A DNA stretch of 64,000 nucleotides from Oceanobacillus rekensis (GTDB lineage Bacteria > Bacillota > Bacilli > Bacillales > Amphibacillaceae), in assembly GCF_002153375.1 (NCBI RefSeq), contig NZ_MTBQ01000003.1:558001-622000 (forward strand), written 5' to 3'. The position numbers were made by a program, and so were the translations under genes. Every line of letters begins with the position of its first letter. The first letter of the stretch is position 1. The notes below the pieces were generated by a model. It made no database searches and was not told where the DNA came from. It worked only from the letters and a program-made list of their open reading frames with translations. Of the stretch, positions 18,878 to 29,037 are shown piece after piece.

Positions 18878-20317
18878 TTATTCATTTCCTTCCATCTTCA
18901 TGCGATCCCTTTCCTCTGCAGGCGTTCCACCTCTAATCAAAAGAGATAAGATAAGCCCGATAAGCGATAGTGCTGTTGCCACATAGAATGCCATGTTAAC
19001 ACCATGAACCATCTCCATCGGTAAAGCCAGCTCTCCAGTGTTTGGTGCAGTAGTTGTCATGATTGTAACTAAAATCGCTGTTCCAATCGAAGCAGCTACC
19101 TGCCTCATTGTGTTTGTCATAGCAGATCCATGTGCCAACAACCGTCTTGGCAATTGATTGAGACCTTGTGTTGTGGCAGGCATCATTATCATAGATATAC
19201 CAAACATTCGAACTGCAAAAACAATCGTGAGATAGCCGAGCGATGTACTAGGTGTCAAATTCGTATACAAAAAGGATGTTATCGTCAAAAGGGACAAACC
19301 AATAATAAGCAGAAGCCTGGCACCAAACCGATCAAATATCCTCCCATTAATCGGAGACATGAAACCCATAATCAATGCGCCCGGCAAGATCATCATTCCC
19401 GATTCCAAGGCACTGAACCCCGCCATATTTTGCATGTAGATCGGTAAAATCGTTTCGGAAGCAATTAAACCAATAAAAGTGATCATCCCAATAATGGTTG
19501 TCATCGTATAAATTTTGTTTTTAAAAATACGAAATTCCAAGATTGGCTGTTTAAGCTTGAACTGTCGCCGGATAAAAAATGTAAGTGAGATAGCACCAAT
19601 AATCATTGAAATGATAACAACGGTATCTGTCCATCCATAATTCCCTGCACTGCTGAAGCCATATAACAAACCGCCAAAACCAAGTGTTGAAAGAATGATG
19701 GAGAGGAAATCCACTTTTGGAAATGTTCGTTCCGTAATATTTTTCATTACAAAGTAAGATATGATTATGTTTATAACTGCCAGCGGCAACACTAGAAAAA
19801 ATAAAGATCGCCAGTGATACTGTTCAACCAGCCATCCGGAAATCACAGGACCAAGCGCAGGAGCAAAACCGATCACCAAACCAACCATCCCCATGGCACT
19901 GCCTCTTCTTTCAATCGGGAATATGAGGAGAAATATTGTCATCATCAACGGCATCATCACACCCGCACCAGCAGCCTGAATAATACGACCTGTCATTAAT
20001 ACAGCGAAGTTGGGTGAAAATGCACAGACAAGGGTACCTAAAGTGAACGCGCTCATGGCAATCAAAAATAAACGTCTTGTCGTAAATGTATCTATTAAAA
20101 ATGCTGTGATTGGTATCATAATTCCGTTCACTAACATAAATATAGTTGTCAGCCATTGGGCCGTATTTTCTGTAAGATTCAAATCTTGCATGATATGTGG
20201 AATTGCCGTCGCAAGTAATGTTTGATTTAAAATTGCTAGAAATGCTCCTGTTATAAGTACAGCAATAATTGGAGTTTTATTTATATTTTGTATAGCTTCT
20301 ATTTCTTTATTTTTCAA
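18878..20317 (-). CDS. MFS multidrug exporter, DHA2 (14-helix) family
   Basis: Proton-driven exporter of the DHA2 family, 479 residues with about 14 membrane helices. Helix 1 is PIIAVLITGAFLAILNQTLLATAIPHI, with the family motif LNQTLLATAIP, and motif A-like and motif C-like segments (GFAPALGPVISGWLVE near 147) are present. I chose the TTG at 20317 (AGGGAGATTTCAA before it) rather than an ATG at 20527. The extra 70 residues of the longer frame are encoded by an interspersed repeat and make no protein sense. Related to the Bmr3/LmrB/FarB type; the substrate is unknown. Confidence 0.85.
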   Translation of the reverse strand: MKNKEIEAIQNINKTPIIAVLITGAFLAILNQTLLATAIPHIMQDLNLTENTAQWLTTIFMLVNGIMIPITAFLIDTFTTRRLFLIAMSAFTLGTLVCAFSPNFAVLMTGRIIQAAGAGVMMPLMMTIFLLIFPIERRGSAMGMVGLVIGFAPALGPVISGWLVEQYHWRSLFFLVLPLAVINIIISYFVMKNITERTFPKVDFLSIILSTLGFGGLLYGFSSAGNYGWTDTVVIISMIIGAISLTFFIRRQFKLKQPILEFRIFKNKIYTMTTIIGMITFIGLIASETILPIYMQNMAGFSALESGMMILPGALIMGFMSPINGRIFDRFGARLLLIIGLSLLTITSFLYTNLTPSTSLGYLTIVFAVRMFGISMIMMPATTQGLNQLPRRLLAHGSAMTNTMRQVAASIGTAILVTIMTTTAPNTGELALPMEMVHGVNMAFYVATALSLIGLILSLLIRGGTPAEERDRMKMEGNE

Positions 20318-20338
20318 TTGAAATCTCCCTAAAAGTGC

Positions 20339-20551
20339 GTGTTTAAAAAGGAGGATAAAAAGGACCAAGAAGTTCGAGGCGGTGAAGCTCCTGAGTATCG
20401 GAACGTATGCAATTAATACGTGAGAAACGGGCTTGCACAGGAAGTGCTGACTTCTACGTTGCCCACAGGACGTGGGCGGTTTTAGTAGAAGTTCCGCTAT
20501 CGCCAACGAAGAAATTCGAAGTGTCATTTTTACCGGACTTTTTGAACAACC
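20339..20551. repeat. MITE-like element, long form
   Basis: Begins GTGTTTAAAAAGGAGG and ends CCGGACTTTTTGAACAAC, so the ends are imperfect inverted repeats (GTTYAAAAAG / CTTTTTGAAC). The body is GC-richer than its surroundings and has a CCCACAGGACGTGGG hairpin near 20462. The first 33 nt and the last 17 nt recur in the short element at 34514-34582, which lacks the middle. It encodes no protein. Confidence 0.75.
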
Positions 20552-20656
20552 TCTAAAAAATAACTGTTAAGACTACATTGAATTATATGGAACGAATGGC
20601 TTATTGTCTATAGTAAGTTTAGAATTCTTTAAAAATTGGAGTTTAATAAAGAAAAA

Positions 20657-20688
20657 AAGTAGGAAAGCAATATGATGCTTTCCTACTT
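20657..20688 (-). terminator. xpt-pbuX operon terminator
   Basis: Perfect 13-bp stem AAGTAGGAAAGCA with TGCTTTCCTACTT, followed on the minus strand by a run of seven T, just after the pbuX stop. Confidence 0.9.
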
Positions 20689-20703
20689 CTTCTTAGATAC
20701 TTT

Positions 20704-22603
<1,900 letters not shown>

Positions 22604-22617
22604 TCAACTAAAAAAAT

Positions 22618-22679
22618 AAAAAAAAGCTCAGGAATCTGCTTCTACCATAACCATGATAGAAGCGAATTCCCGAGCTTAA
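22618..22679 (-). terminator. Riboswitch-controlled terminator
   Basis: Long stem from AAGCTCGGGAATTCGCTTCT to AGAAGCAGATTCCTGAGCTT, followed by T8 on the minus strand, between the purine aptamer and xpt. It is the expression platform that stops transcription when guanine is bound. Confidence 0.9.
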
Positions 22680-22743
22680 AGATTCGAAAATAAATAAAAA
22701 GATTCCACCTGCTAAACAAGCTTCCCCTCATTCATTCGCTGCT

Positions 22744-22812
22744 TTTCATAGTCGGTTCATTTACGGTAAACCGGTAGATACTTGCGGGCCATATCCCCGC
22801 GATTATATGAAA
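22744..22812 (-). ncRNA. Guanine riboswitch (purine aptamer)
   Basis: The minus strand shows the purine-riboswitch pattern: TTTCATATAATC at the 5' side of P1, GGATATGGC in J1/2-P2, CAAGTATCTACC, ACCGTAAAT, and CCGACTATGAAA closing P1. The specificity base is C (GACTATG rather than GATTATG), so it should bind guanine or hypoxanthine, not adenine. It lies upstream of xpt-pbuX as in B. subtilis and switches off salvage when guanine is plentiful. Confidence 0.95.
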
Positions 22813-22832
22813 TTCAATATTTGAATGTTTTT

Positions 22833-22860
22833 AGTATAGCACGCAAATAACCGAAAACAA
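22833..22860 (-). promoter_or_regulatory. xpt-pbuX promoter
   Basis: TTGTTT and TATACT separated by 16 nt on the minus strand, about 20 nt upstream of the aptamer. Confidence 0.6.
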
Positions 22861-22945
22861 GCATATTCAAAAAGTAAAATGTTTCTAATAATTAGGATAA
22901 CTAACCCCTTCCTAACTAGGTTGCCTTCGCAAACGCTTCCTTTAT

Positions 22946-23317
22946 TTATGAATCCCATTCCAGAAATTCAATCCGATTTCCAAAGGGGTCTGATAGATAG
23001 AGTCGATTTGCACAAGGCAACAAATCATCCGTTTTAAAGTCAATTTCCATTTTACGTAAATATGTCTTTAGTTCCTCAATATTTTTCACAAGTATTGCAG
23101 GATGTGCTTTTTTTGCCGGTGTAAATGGCTCTTCTCCGCCAATGTGAATTGCCACATTACCAGCTTGAAACCATACACCTCCATTTTTCTTAAGTAACTC
23201 TGGTTTCTCAATCTCTTGAAAACCGAGTAATTCCTTATAAAAAGCACGTGCTGTCTCTTCCCCTCCAACTGGTGCTGCCAGTTGAATATGGTCGATTGCT
23301 TCATAGTGAAAATCCAT
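22946..23317 (-). CDS. VOC-superfamily (glyoxalase-like) protein
   Basis: A 123-residue single-domain member of the vicinal-oxygen-chelate fold. The start MDFHYEAIDHIQLAAP supplies the first metal-site histidine (DHIQLA), the middle VAIHIGGEEPF a second, and the end LYLSDPFGNRIEFLEW is the classic C-terminal strand with a glutamate ligand. Substrate unknown; relatives include glyoxalase I and fosfomycin or bleomycin resistance proteins. The ATG has a GAGGGGACCGTAA site. It stands alone. Confidence 0.75.
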   Translation of the reverse strand: MDFHYEAIDHIQLAAPVGGEETARAFYKELLGFQEIEKPELLKKNGGVWFQAGNVAIHIGGEEPFTPAKKAHPAILVKNIEELKTYLRKMEIDFKTDDLLPCANRLYLSDPFGNRIEFLEWDS

Positions 23318-23423
23318 TTACGGTCCCCTCTTTCGCTATTTACACCTATCATACCTTTCTTTAGTCGCCCAGCATAATACGGAATCATTATCATTCGTTC
23401 AAGTTATTACTTATCAAAAGACA

Positions 23424-23655
23424 CAAAAAAGACCAGCCTCCAAGGAAGACTGGTCTATCATTAGCTATGTATACAGGCCACAATTGCCGTATTATGATAA
23501 AAAGTTTTAAACCACCACTTCGCAAAGTGGGTGTTCGCAGAAACCTTCCTGTCTTCCACTACATTTTGGCGGCACGACATTCCAATCTCGATGTAAAACT
23601 CCCTATTCAATCATTAGAGGTTAAAACTTGATTAAATACGAACATTGTAGCTTGT
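23424..23655 (-). ncRNA. Candidate structured small RNA with 6S-like shape
   Basis: On the minus strand a good promoter (23662-23690) is followed by a roughly 128-nt block (23629 to 23502) closed by an 11-bp end-to-end stem, AAGTTTTAACC with GGTTTAAAACTT. Inside are a strong CCACTT-TGCG-AAGTGG hairpin and other short stems. A U-tailed terminator follows at 23424-23453. There is no sensible reading frame. A long closed hairpin of this size recalls 6S RNA, and some internal phrases look familiar, but I cannot name the family with confidence. It may also be an unnamed leader or regulatory RNA. Confidence 0.5.
23430..23457 (-). terminator. Terminator of the candidate small RNA
   Basis: Stem AGACCAG with CTGGTCT, extended by G-U pairs to about 12 bp, followed on the minus strand by TTTTTT. 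No protein gene on that strand ends nearby, which argues that it belongs to the small RNA. Confidence 0.75.
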
Positions 23656-23661
23656 AAATTT

Positions 23662-23690
23662 ATATTAACCTTTTTAACAAAAAAATTCAA
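23662..23690 (-). promoter_or_regulatory. Promoter of the candidate small RNA
   Basis: TTGAAT and TAATAT with a 17-nt spacer on the minus strand, starting transcription near 23655, about 25 nt before the closing stem. Confidence 0.55.
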
Positions 23691-23712
23691 TGGTAAATTA
23701 TAACTATTTTTA

Positions 23713-23955
23713 TTAAAAGACTCTTTCCAGCAACTTTGTGACTGCGGTTACTCGTCCCACTGTTGCCATTTCAAACTCCGAAGTCTCTATAAACTGTAAG
23801 ATAAGCTTCGGCGACCGCTCTGGGAAATACAATGCGCGCATTCTAAGGCGGCTGGTGAGTCCCTTCATGCTAACGCATTTCAGGGTCTCACCTATGCCTC
23901 TCTTCCCGTAGGTGTCTCCGTGTATTTCCCTGAACTGGTTAGAAAGTTGTCCTTG
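23713..23955 (-). repeat. Bacillaceae-type intergenic repeat, long copy
   Basis: Read on the minus strand: CAGGGAAATACACGGAGAC, a GGTGAGACCCTGAAATGCG stretch, GAGCGGTCGCCGAAGC, and an end of GGGACGAGTAACCGCAGTC. It is GC-richer than its surroundings, with internal inverted repeats (CCTACGGG, GAATGCGCGCATT). Relatives are common between genes in bacilli. Parts recur here at 33190-33420 and 113-200. Open frames crossing it are not genes. Confidence 0.7.
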
Positions 23956-23984
23956 CAATAGCTAAAATAACATCGTATAGATTC

Positions 23985-24135
23985 ACCAGTCCGGGTGTGC
24001 GGAGGGCGGTGACTTCTGTTTAGAATAGCACGTGTCCGAAAACCAGAAGAGTGGTTTTCTCTTCGGGGCTGAGGCCGTGCCCTAAGGTGCGCATCCGCCC
24101 AAAGCGATCCCGGACGGCCGCATGAGCACGAATTT
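23985..24135. other. GC-rich structured intergenic block
   Basis: About 150 nt far richer in G+C than the surroundings (CCGGGTGTGCGGAGGGCGG at one end, CCCGGACGGCCGCATGAGC at the other), with a clean 8-bp hairpin GAAAACCA / TGGTTTTC at 24038-24059. It has no good reading frame. It may be the second half of a composite repeat with 23713-23955, or a structured RNA of its own. Confidence 0.45.
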
Positions 24136-24210
24136 TTGTAAATAAACATAAACTTATTCGCAGTTTTATCGACTACGAGGAAGTTAAAACAATCTGTGTT
24201 GAAAAATCCT

Positions 24211-24468
24211 TTAAAATAATTGTTCATATACTTCGTTTAGTTCTTTCACTCTGTCATCATTTTGTACATTTTTGGCATAGTCAAGTTCCTGCTCCAATAC
24301 CATATCCAGATAATCCATTTCCTGACCATCCAAGTCGCTTACAAAGCTTTCTTCATTTGCATAACGACCTGTTTCTATCTTACTTAGGATTTGTTGGCAA
24401 ACATCGTTCTCAATATAATTGGACAATGATTCACGTAAATATTGTAATGTTTGATCGATGATAATCAC
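24211..24468 (-). CDS. Small acidic protein of unknown function
   Basis: An 85-residue, strongly acidic, probably all-helical cytosolic protein (LRESLSNYIENDVCQQIL, then EMDYLDMVLEQELDYA). AGAGGTGATT precedes the ATG. It lies 8 nt downstream of another tiny minus-strand gene. It has the look of the short conserved regulators of sporulating bacilli, but I cannot place it. Confidence 0.6.
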   Translation of the reverse strand: MIIIDQTLQYLRESLSNYIENDVCQQILSKIETGRYANEESFVSDLDGQEMDYLDMVLEQELDYAKNVQNDDRVKELNEVYEQLF

Positions 24469-24476
24469 CTCTTATG

Positions 24477-24617
24477 CTATATCTTCGTATTTTTCTTTTT
24501 CGCACGTTGTTCAAGCTGGGACTTCGGCCGTTGATCTGCCACATCTTCAGAAAGGCCTTGTGGATTTACACTGGAATTCACTCGCTGTTTACTCCAATTA
24601 TCATTTTTCTTAGCCAA
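24477..24617 (-). CDS. Tiny hydrophilic protein, SASP-like in composition
   Basis: A 46-residue frame starting TTG with GGAGGTG 7 nt upstream. It reads MAKKNDNWSKQRVN, then SQLEQRAKKKNTKI at the end: rich in Asn, Gln, Ser and Lys with no hydrophobic core, as in minor small acid-soluble or other spore-associated peptides. It ends 8 nt before the next minus-strand gene and may share its transcript. The ribosome site and composition argue it is real; the family is not recognised. Confidence 0.5.
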   Translation of the reverse strand: MAKKNDNWSKQRVNSSVNPQGLSEDVADQRPKSQLEQRAKKKNTKI

Positions 24618-24782
24618 TGGAAAACACCTCCATTGCATAGTCTTTCAAAAAACATTTTTTTTATCCGACTACTGTTTCGTAATAAAAAAATCAGGTTATA
24701 CAATTCATGATCGAATAGGATTGTCGCTCATTCCGCAGAGCAAATATAATACCAAGCATTTGACATCTAGATTAGATTAAGG

Positions 24783-25505
24783 CTAATGATAAACTCGCGG
24801 CAATTTATTGATTTTGTCTGTTTTCAAAGTCACTTGCAGGTTATTTTCATAATCGACAGAGGCAAAGAAGACTTTGTCCATGTTAGTAATACTCAATTTC
24901 TTTAGCATTTCATTTAACCACGATTCATTTAAATTCAAATATTCAAGCACATCTGTATAAAGTTTCCCTTCAACAATAAGCGGATAGGATAGTTCTGGAG
25001 GTTTATTGTAAATATTCATATCTTCCTTGGATACTGGTGACTTACTGGGTTTTCTTAACACTGATAAATTTCCATTCGCCTCTATAATTGCCATTTTGAC
25101 AACACTTGTATCAAATACATCCTTTTGCCGAAGCATCATCAGTACATTATCAATCGAGTACTGTATTTTTTTCATGTTTTCAATTATAAATTTCCCATCA
25201 CTCATTACAACCGTTGGTTCAAACGTAAGCTTTTTGCCAACACTTCTGTTTCTTATTTTCCATTTTGATATCACTTTTTGTAGAATTCCTATTAGGATAA
25301 TAGCAACAGCTGTATGAATATGTTCAATATTCGGATCTGCGATATCAGCCCCAACAACCGCCCCAAGTGAAAGGAAAATCAGAAAATCAAAAACGGGAAG
25401 CTCACCTATCGAGCGTTTTCCCATAAATAAGGTCACTAGAAGAAGTAATGGTAAAATAGTTATAATTCGAACCAATAAAATTAAAAGCTCTTTTGCGAAT
25501 TCCAC
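24783..25505 (-). CDS. DUF421 (YetF-family) membrane protein
   Basis: A 240-residue YetF-type protein. Three membrane helices occupy residues 1-80 (ILLVRIITILPLLLLVTLFMGKRS is the family start), followed by the cytosolic DUF421 domain: LTFEPTVVMSDGKFI, then MMLRQKDVFDTSVVKMAIIEANG and the second half PLIVEGKLYTDVLEYLNL. Paralogues in B. subtilis are spore or stress proteins, and some spore-located relatives affect germinant receptor function; the role here is open. GGAGGTGTAC precedes the ATG. Confidence 0.85.
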   Translation of the reverse strand: MEFAKELLILLVRIITILPLLLLVTLFMGKRSIGELPVFDFLIFLSLGAVVGADIADPNIEHIHTAVAIILIGILQKVISKWKIRNRSVGKKLTFEPTVVMSDGKFIIENMKKIQYSIDNVLMMLRQKDVFDTSVVKMAIIEANGNLSVLRKPSKSPVSKEDMNIYNKPPELSYPLIVEGKLYTDVLEYLNLNESWLNEMLKKLSITNMDKVFFASVDYENNLQVTLKTDKINKLPRVYH

Positions 25506-25617
25506 ATGTACACCTCCAAGTAAGTTACGTTATTTCTTAGAATGTATCAATATCATAATTACTATGTAACAGGCACTCTAAAATGACGAGGGTGTACTGT
25601 AATAAATTTCTCCAAAT

Positions 25618-25648
25618 AAAAAATGCTGTGAGAGTCACAACATTTTTT
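25618..25648 (-). terminator. Terminator of the acyl-CoA ligase gene
   Basis: Stem AAAAAATGYTGTGA with TCACARCATTTTTT (14 bp with one mismatch) and a 3-nt loop, 7 nt after the ligase stop. Confidence 0.85.
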
Positions 25649-25654
25649 AGAAAG

Positions 25655-27259
25655 TTATTTTTTACTCAAATCTGCATACTGATCACGCAAGGAACGTTTC
25701 AGCACCTTGCCACTTGGATTCTTCGGCAATTCCTTAGTCAAATCCACATACTTTGGAATTTTAAATTTAGATAATCTTTCCCTACAAAATCCAATGACAT
25801 CCTCTTCCGTTAGATTAGTCCCATCCTTTAAAACAATAATTGCTGTTACTGCCTCAACCCAATATGCATCCGGAATACTGATTACAGCAACTTCTGAAAC
25901 ACCTTCGAGTTGATAGATGACCTCTTCCACTTCTCGACTTGAAACATTCACTCCACCTGTATTTATCATATCCTTCTTGCGATCAACAATGGTAATATAG
26001 CCTTCTTCATCCATAACCCCTAAATCGCCACTGTGGAACCAGCCATTACGGAATGCTTCAGCAGTTTTGTCAGGGTCGTGTAAATAACCTTTCATAGCAT
26101 GTGGAGAACGATGGACGATTTCTCCTATTTCACCACGTGGAACTTCCTTATCATGCTCATCAAAAATTTTGGACTGAACATTTAAAATCGGAGTACCTGC
26201 AGAGCCCAGTTTGGTCAATTGATCTTCGGGCTGCAACACCGTTACAAGCGGTGCGACTTCTGTCTGCCCATAACAGTTCCATAACTTTGCATTTGGCAAA
26301 CGTTCGGTGAGCTCTTTGATTACTTCCATCGGCATAATTGCTGCACCATAATAGCATTTTTTTAATGATGATATATCCCGTTTATCAAAATCAGGATGGC
26401 GAAGCAAAGCAATCCATACGGTCGGTGGGCAAAATAGCTGAGTTGCTTTTTCTTCTTCAATCGTTTTTAGTATCAGTTCCGGAGTGGCTGTTCCTAATAT
26501 AATCCCGCTGGAACCTACATATATACTAGGTCCTAGAAACACATGAAGCTGTGCGCTGTGATATAGTGGTAGAGCGTGAATTGCCACATCTTTTGAATCC
26601 ATTTTCGCATCAACAATGGTACTTACATATTCACTTACAATACTCTTATGTGTTAACATAACACCTTTTGGCCTCGATTCCGTTCCGCTCGTATACAATA
26701 CATGTGCCAAATCATCATCAGCAATTTCAGCATCGACAAAATCACTTGGCTGTCCTTTGCGAACCTTTGACAAAGCTGTCCAGGAAGAAAGATCTCCAAC
26801 ATAATTTGCTGGTACATCCATTAAATAACGGTGCTCAATTTTCAAACTGCTTGCTGCCTGTTCCAGCACTTGTGCATATTCTTCAGATGCAATGAGTCCA
26901 CTAACTTCGGCATGTTCCAGAATATATCGTATATCTCCAATTGTGAGCATATAATTTATTGGAATCATCACAGCACCAATTCGTGCTAAAGCAAAATTCA
27001 CGATAACAAAATCCAAGCTGTTCTTAGACATAACAGTTATCATGTTACCTTTTTTCATACCATCATCAAGGAAAGCTTGTGCTGTCTGATTCACTAAAAC
27101 ATCCAACTCCGAATAGGTTACACGTTCATTATTATAAGCAAAAGCAAATTTATTTGGCAGACGATCCTTCGTCCGATCCAACAAATCACCCAACGTATTA
27201 CGCCTTGCACGTTCAACCATCTTGCTAAGCCCATCATGTACATTTGTATTAGTATTCAT
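25655..27259 (-). CDS. Fatty-acid/carboxylate-CoA ligase (ANL superfamily)
   Basis: A 534-residue adenylate-forming enzyme that activates a carboxylic acid with ATP and joins it to CoA. The P-loop motif A3 is LYTSGTESRPKGVML (188-202), with Glu-Ser where most members have Thr-Gly/Thr. Also visible are YGQTEVAP (A5), GWFHSGDLG (A7), IVDRKKDMINTGG (A8) and the C-terminal lysine in PKNPSGKVLKRSLR (A10). The start at 27259 is preferred because GAGGAGTGG precedes it. Substrate class (medium/long-chain acyl) is inferred only. It is a single gene. Confidence 0.85.
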   Translation of the reverse strand: MNTNTNVHDGLSKMVERARRNTLGDLLDRTKDRLPNKFAFAYNNERVTYSELDVLVNQTAQAFLDDGMKKGNMITVMSKNSLDFVIVNFALARIGAVMIPINYMLTIGDIRYILEHAEVSGLIASEEYAQVLEQAASSLKIEHRYLMDVPANYVGDLSSWTALSKVRKGQPSDFVDAEIADDDLAHVLYTSGTESRPKGVMLTHKSIVSEYVSTIVDAKMDSKDVAIHALPLYHSAQLHVFLGPSIYVGSSGIILGTATPELILKTIEEEKATQLFCPPTVWIALLRHPDFDKRDISSLKKCYYGAAIMPMEVIKELTERLPNAKLWNCYGQTEVAPLVTVLQPEDQLTKLGSAGTPILNVQSKIFDEHDKEVPRGEIGEIVHRSPHAMKGYLHDPDKTAEAFRNGWFHSGDLGVMDEEGYITIVDRKKDMINTGGVNVSSREVEEVIYQLEGVSEVAVISIPDAYWVEAVTAIIVLKDGTNLTEEDVIGFCRERLSKFKIPKYVDLTKELPKNPSGKVLKRSLRDQYADLSKK

Positions 27260-27353
27260 ATTACCACTCCTCAATACGATTAATGATGATTAACAAGCTG
27301 AATATTCATTCTTTTAGTTTATTTCAGATAACTATTAATAGCAAGTACTAAAT

Positions 27354-27382
27354 AATGCCTGTCACCCCCCGAGTTTTGTCGA
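27354..27382 (-). repeat. GTGCCTGTCAC / TTTTGTCGAA repeat, copy 1
   Basis: On the plus strand ATGCCTGTCACCCCCCGAG then TTTTGTCGAAA; the reverse complement matches the elements at 42264-42294 and 49501-49530. The family pattern is TTCGACAAAA-N-TCAGGGAGTG-N-CAGGCAC. Confidence 0.6.
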
Positions 27383-27388
27383 AAAAAA

Positions 27389-27411
27389 GACTAAGCATGA
27401 ATAGCTTAGTC
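27389..27411 (-). terminator. Terminator of the exonuclease gene
   Basis: Stem GACTAAGC with GCTTAGTC and a 7-nt loop, followed by seven T on the minus strand, just after the exonuclease stop. Confidence 0.8.
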
Positions 27412-27416
27412 CTAGA

Positions 27417-28031
27417 TTATTTAAAGTATATTTTTCTGTTTCTGCTAGCTGACTTTGTCTTTGGTGCTGTATAGCCGTGTTCATAAATTTTACCTTTTGT
27501 AAGATTACATTTCTCTAAAAAAGTATCCATGGAATCAGACGGGTATTCTTCCATCGCCTTCATGAAAACCTTCGCTGCCACTCGAGCATCCTCTAATGCA
27601 TGATGATGTTCAAATATGATGCCATGATGTGATGCTAATGTATTTAATTTATGATTAGTTAATTTAGGCCATATCCGTTGCGAGATTTTCACTGTGCAAA
27701 GATAGTCCATAGATGGGTATGGCAGTTTAAAATAATCTAATGTATGACGGATTACACTCATATCAAAGCTTGCATTATGGGCAACAACGAGATTATTCAT
27801 TAAATACTTATTAAGTGTTGGCCATAACTCTGCAAATGTAGGCGCATCTGCAACATCATCTTCAGTAATCCCATGAATATATGTATTGTAAGAACGAAAC
27901 TCCGTAATTGGGTTTATCAAACTATAATATTCATCAATAATTTCATGTTCATTGGCAACAACAAGGCCAACCGCACAAGGGCTATGACGTTTCTCGTTCG
28001 CTGTTTCAAAATCGATTGATACGAAATTCAT
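27417..28031 (-). CDS. DnaQ-like 3'-5' exonuclease
   Basis: A DEDDh exonuclease domain of 204 residues. ExoI is VSIDFETAN (Asp7, Glu9), ExoII is NLVVAHNASFDMSVI (Asp about 90) and ExoIII HHALEDARVAAKVF with its His and Asp near 141-146. It resembles the polymerase III epsilon-type proofreading domain but is a free-standing protein with a short basic C-tail (KTKSASRNRKIYFK), like several bacillar DNA or RNA exonucleases. Target unknown. The ATG has a GGAGAGAG site. Confidence 0.85.
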   Translation of the reverse strand: MNFVSIDFETANEKRHSPCAVGLVVANEHEIIDEYYSLINPITEFRSYNTYIHGITEDDVADAPTFAELWPTLNKYLMNNLVVAHNASFDMSVIRHTLDYFKLPYPSMDYLCTVKISQRIWPKLTNHKLNTLASHHGIIFEHHHALEDARVAAKVFMKAMEEYPSDSMDTFLEKCNLTKGKIYEHGYTAPKTKSASRNRKIYFK

Positions 28032-28092
28032 AGTACTCTCTCCTTTTCAGCAAACTCTTCTTCGTTCGATTGAATGCCGAATTATTATTCTA

Positions 28093-29037
28093 TCAAAGCT
28101 CTAATTTCATTTTTTTAAAAAACACCTTCCCGTTTTCTTCTCTCCTATGAATTTCACCTATCGATTCCAAATAAATTAATCTTGTTAAAGTGGCCATAAA
28201 AGGACTGATAAATGAATAAGCAGTTGATCTATCGTAGATTTCTTCACATAAATCGTTTGCTGTTTTCTCTTGATCATTTACATGTTCCAACAGTTGTTTC
28301 AAACGATAATCATGTCTTTCTTTTATTTCCTGAACGCGGTTATCCAAGTTCAAATCATTCTCCCCATGTCCTGTGAGTACAATTTCAGCCGGATAATCCT
28401 TTATCTTTGCAAGAGATTGATAGTATTCCTTTAATGGATTTAACTCTTCTCCTGTCCATAACCCGATTACAGGAGAGATATTTTTTAAAATATGATCGCC
28501 AACCATCATTACTCTCTTTTCCCGTTGATAGAAACAGTAATGATCAGGGGCATGTCCAGGCGTCCATATGGTTTCATATCGATCATTCCCAAGCTTCAAC
28601 ACATCATTTTCTTCAAAAAAACCATCTGGCTCAAAATCATAAATAAAAGAATCATCTTTCATATGATTTGGAAATTTCGGCCCACCGTGTTTTATTAAAA
28701 GTTCCTTTAACTTGATACCCCTAGCGTCTGTTTTACGACCTTTCAGCATTTCCTCATACCCAAGCTTGGCCACAAAAATAGGTACATTAACAGTCTCCTG
28801 AAACCATTTTGCAAGACCGATATGATCTTGATGTGTATGTGTTAAAACAACTTTTTCAACTACTATACCTGAATCCAATACTGTTTTCCACGTCTCCAAT
28901 GCTTCTTTTGAATATAATCCAGTATCAATAACCGTATAACCGGCATCCCCTTTGATAAGATAGCTATTCACTTCACGCATTCCACCTGGAATAAGAATGA
29001 CCAATTTAAATATATTATCCGTTATCTGAATCAGCAT
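28093..29037 (-). CDS. MBL-fold metallo-hydrolase
   Basis: Metallo-beta-lactamase-fold hydrolase, 314 residues. The metal motif is THTHQDHIG (about 75-83); further ligands are the histidine in WTPGHAPDHYCF, the Asp in MMVGDHIL and the His in VLTGHGEND. The C-terminal helical part beyond about residue 240 (QEIKERHDYRLKQLLEHV) is typical of the glyoxalase-II/LACTB2-like group with a winged-helix-like end. The start at 29037 is chosen for its AGAGGAAAAT site. The substrate cannot be told. Confidence 0.85.
   Translation of the reverse strand: MLIQITDNIFKLVILIPGGMREVNSYLIKGDAGYTVIDTGLYSKEALETWKTVLDSGIVVEKVVLTHTHQDHIGLAKWFQETVNVPIFVAKLGYEEMLKGRKTDARGIKLKELLIKHGGPKFPNHMKDDSFIYDFEPDGFFEENDVLKLGNDRYETIWTPGHAPDHYCFYQREKRVMMVGDHILKNISPVIGLWTGEELNPLKEYYQSLAKIKDYPAEIVLTGHGENDLNLDNRVQEIKERHDYRLKQLLEHVNDQEKTANDLCEEIYDRSTAYSFISPFMATLTRLIYLESIGEIHRREENGKVFFKKMKLEL

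Larger units (their letters stand above)
20318..20703. other. Intergenic region with MITE-like repeat and terminator
   Basis: No gene here. It holds a 213-bp repeat (20339-20551) placed 20 nt upstream of the MFS start and the pbuX terminator (20657-20688). The promoter of the MFS gene must be inside or beyond the repeat. Confidence 0.6.

Noticed and set aside
20318-20527. N-terminal extension of the MFS exporter to an ATG at 20527
   Set aside because: The added 70 residues are encoded by the MITE-like repeat, and a TTG with a good ribosome site lies at 20317.
23713-24227. Open frames of 81 and 111 codons on the minus strand
   Set aside because: They run through repeats and GC-rich hairpins, have no ribosome sites, and give Arg/Pro/Ser-rich nonsense.
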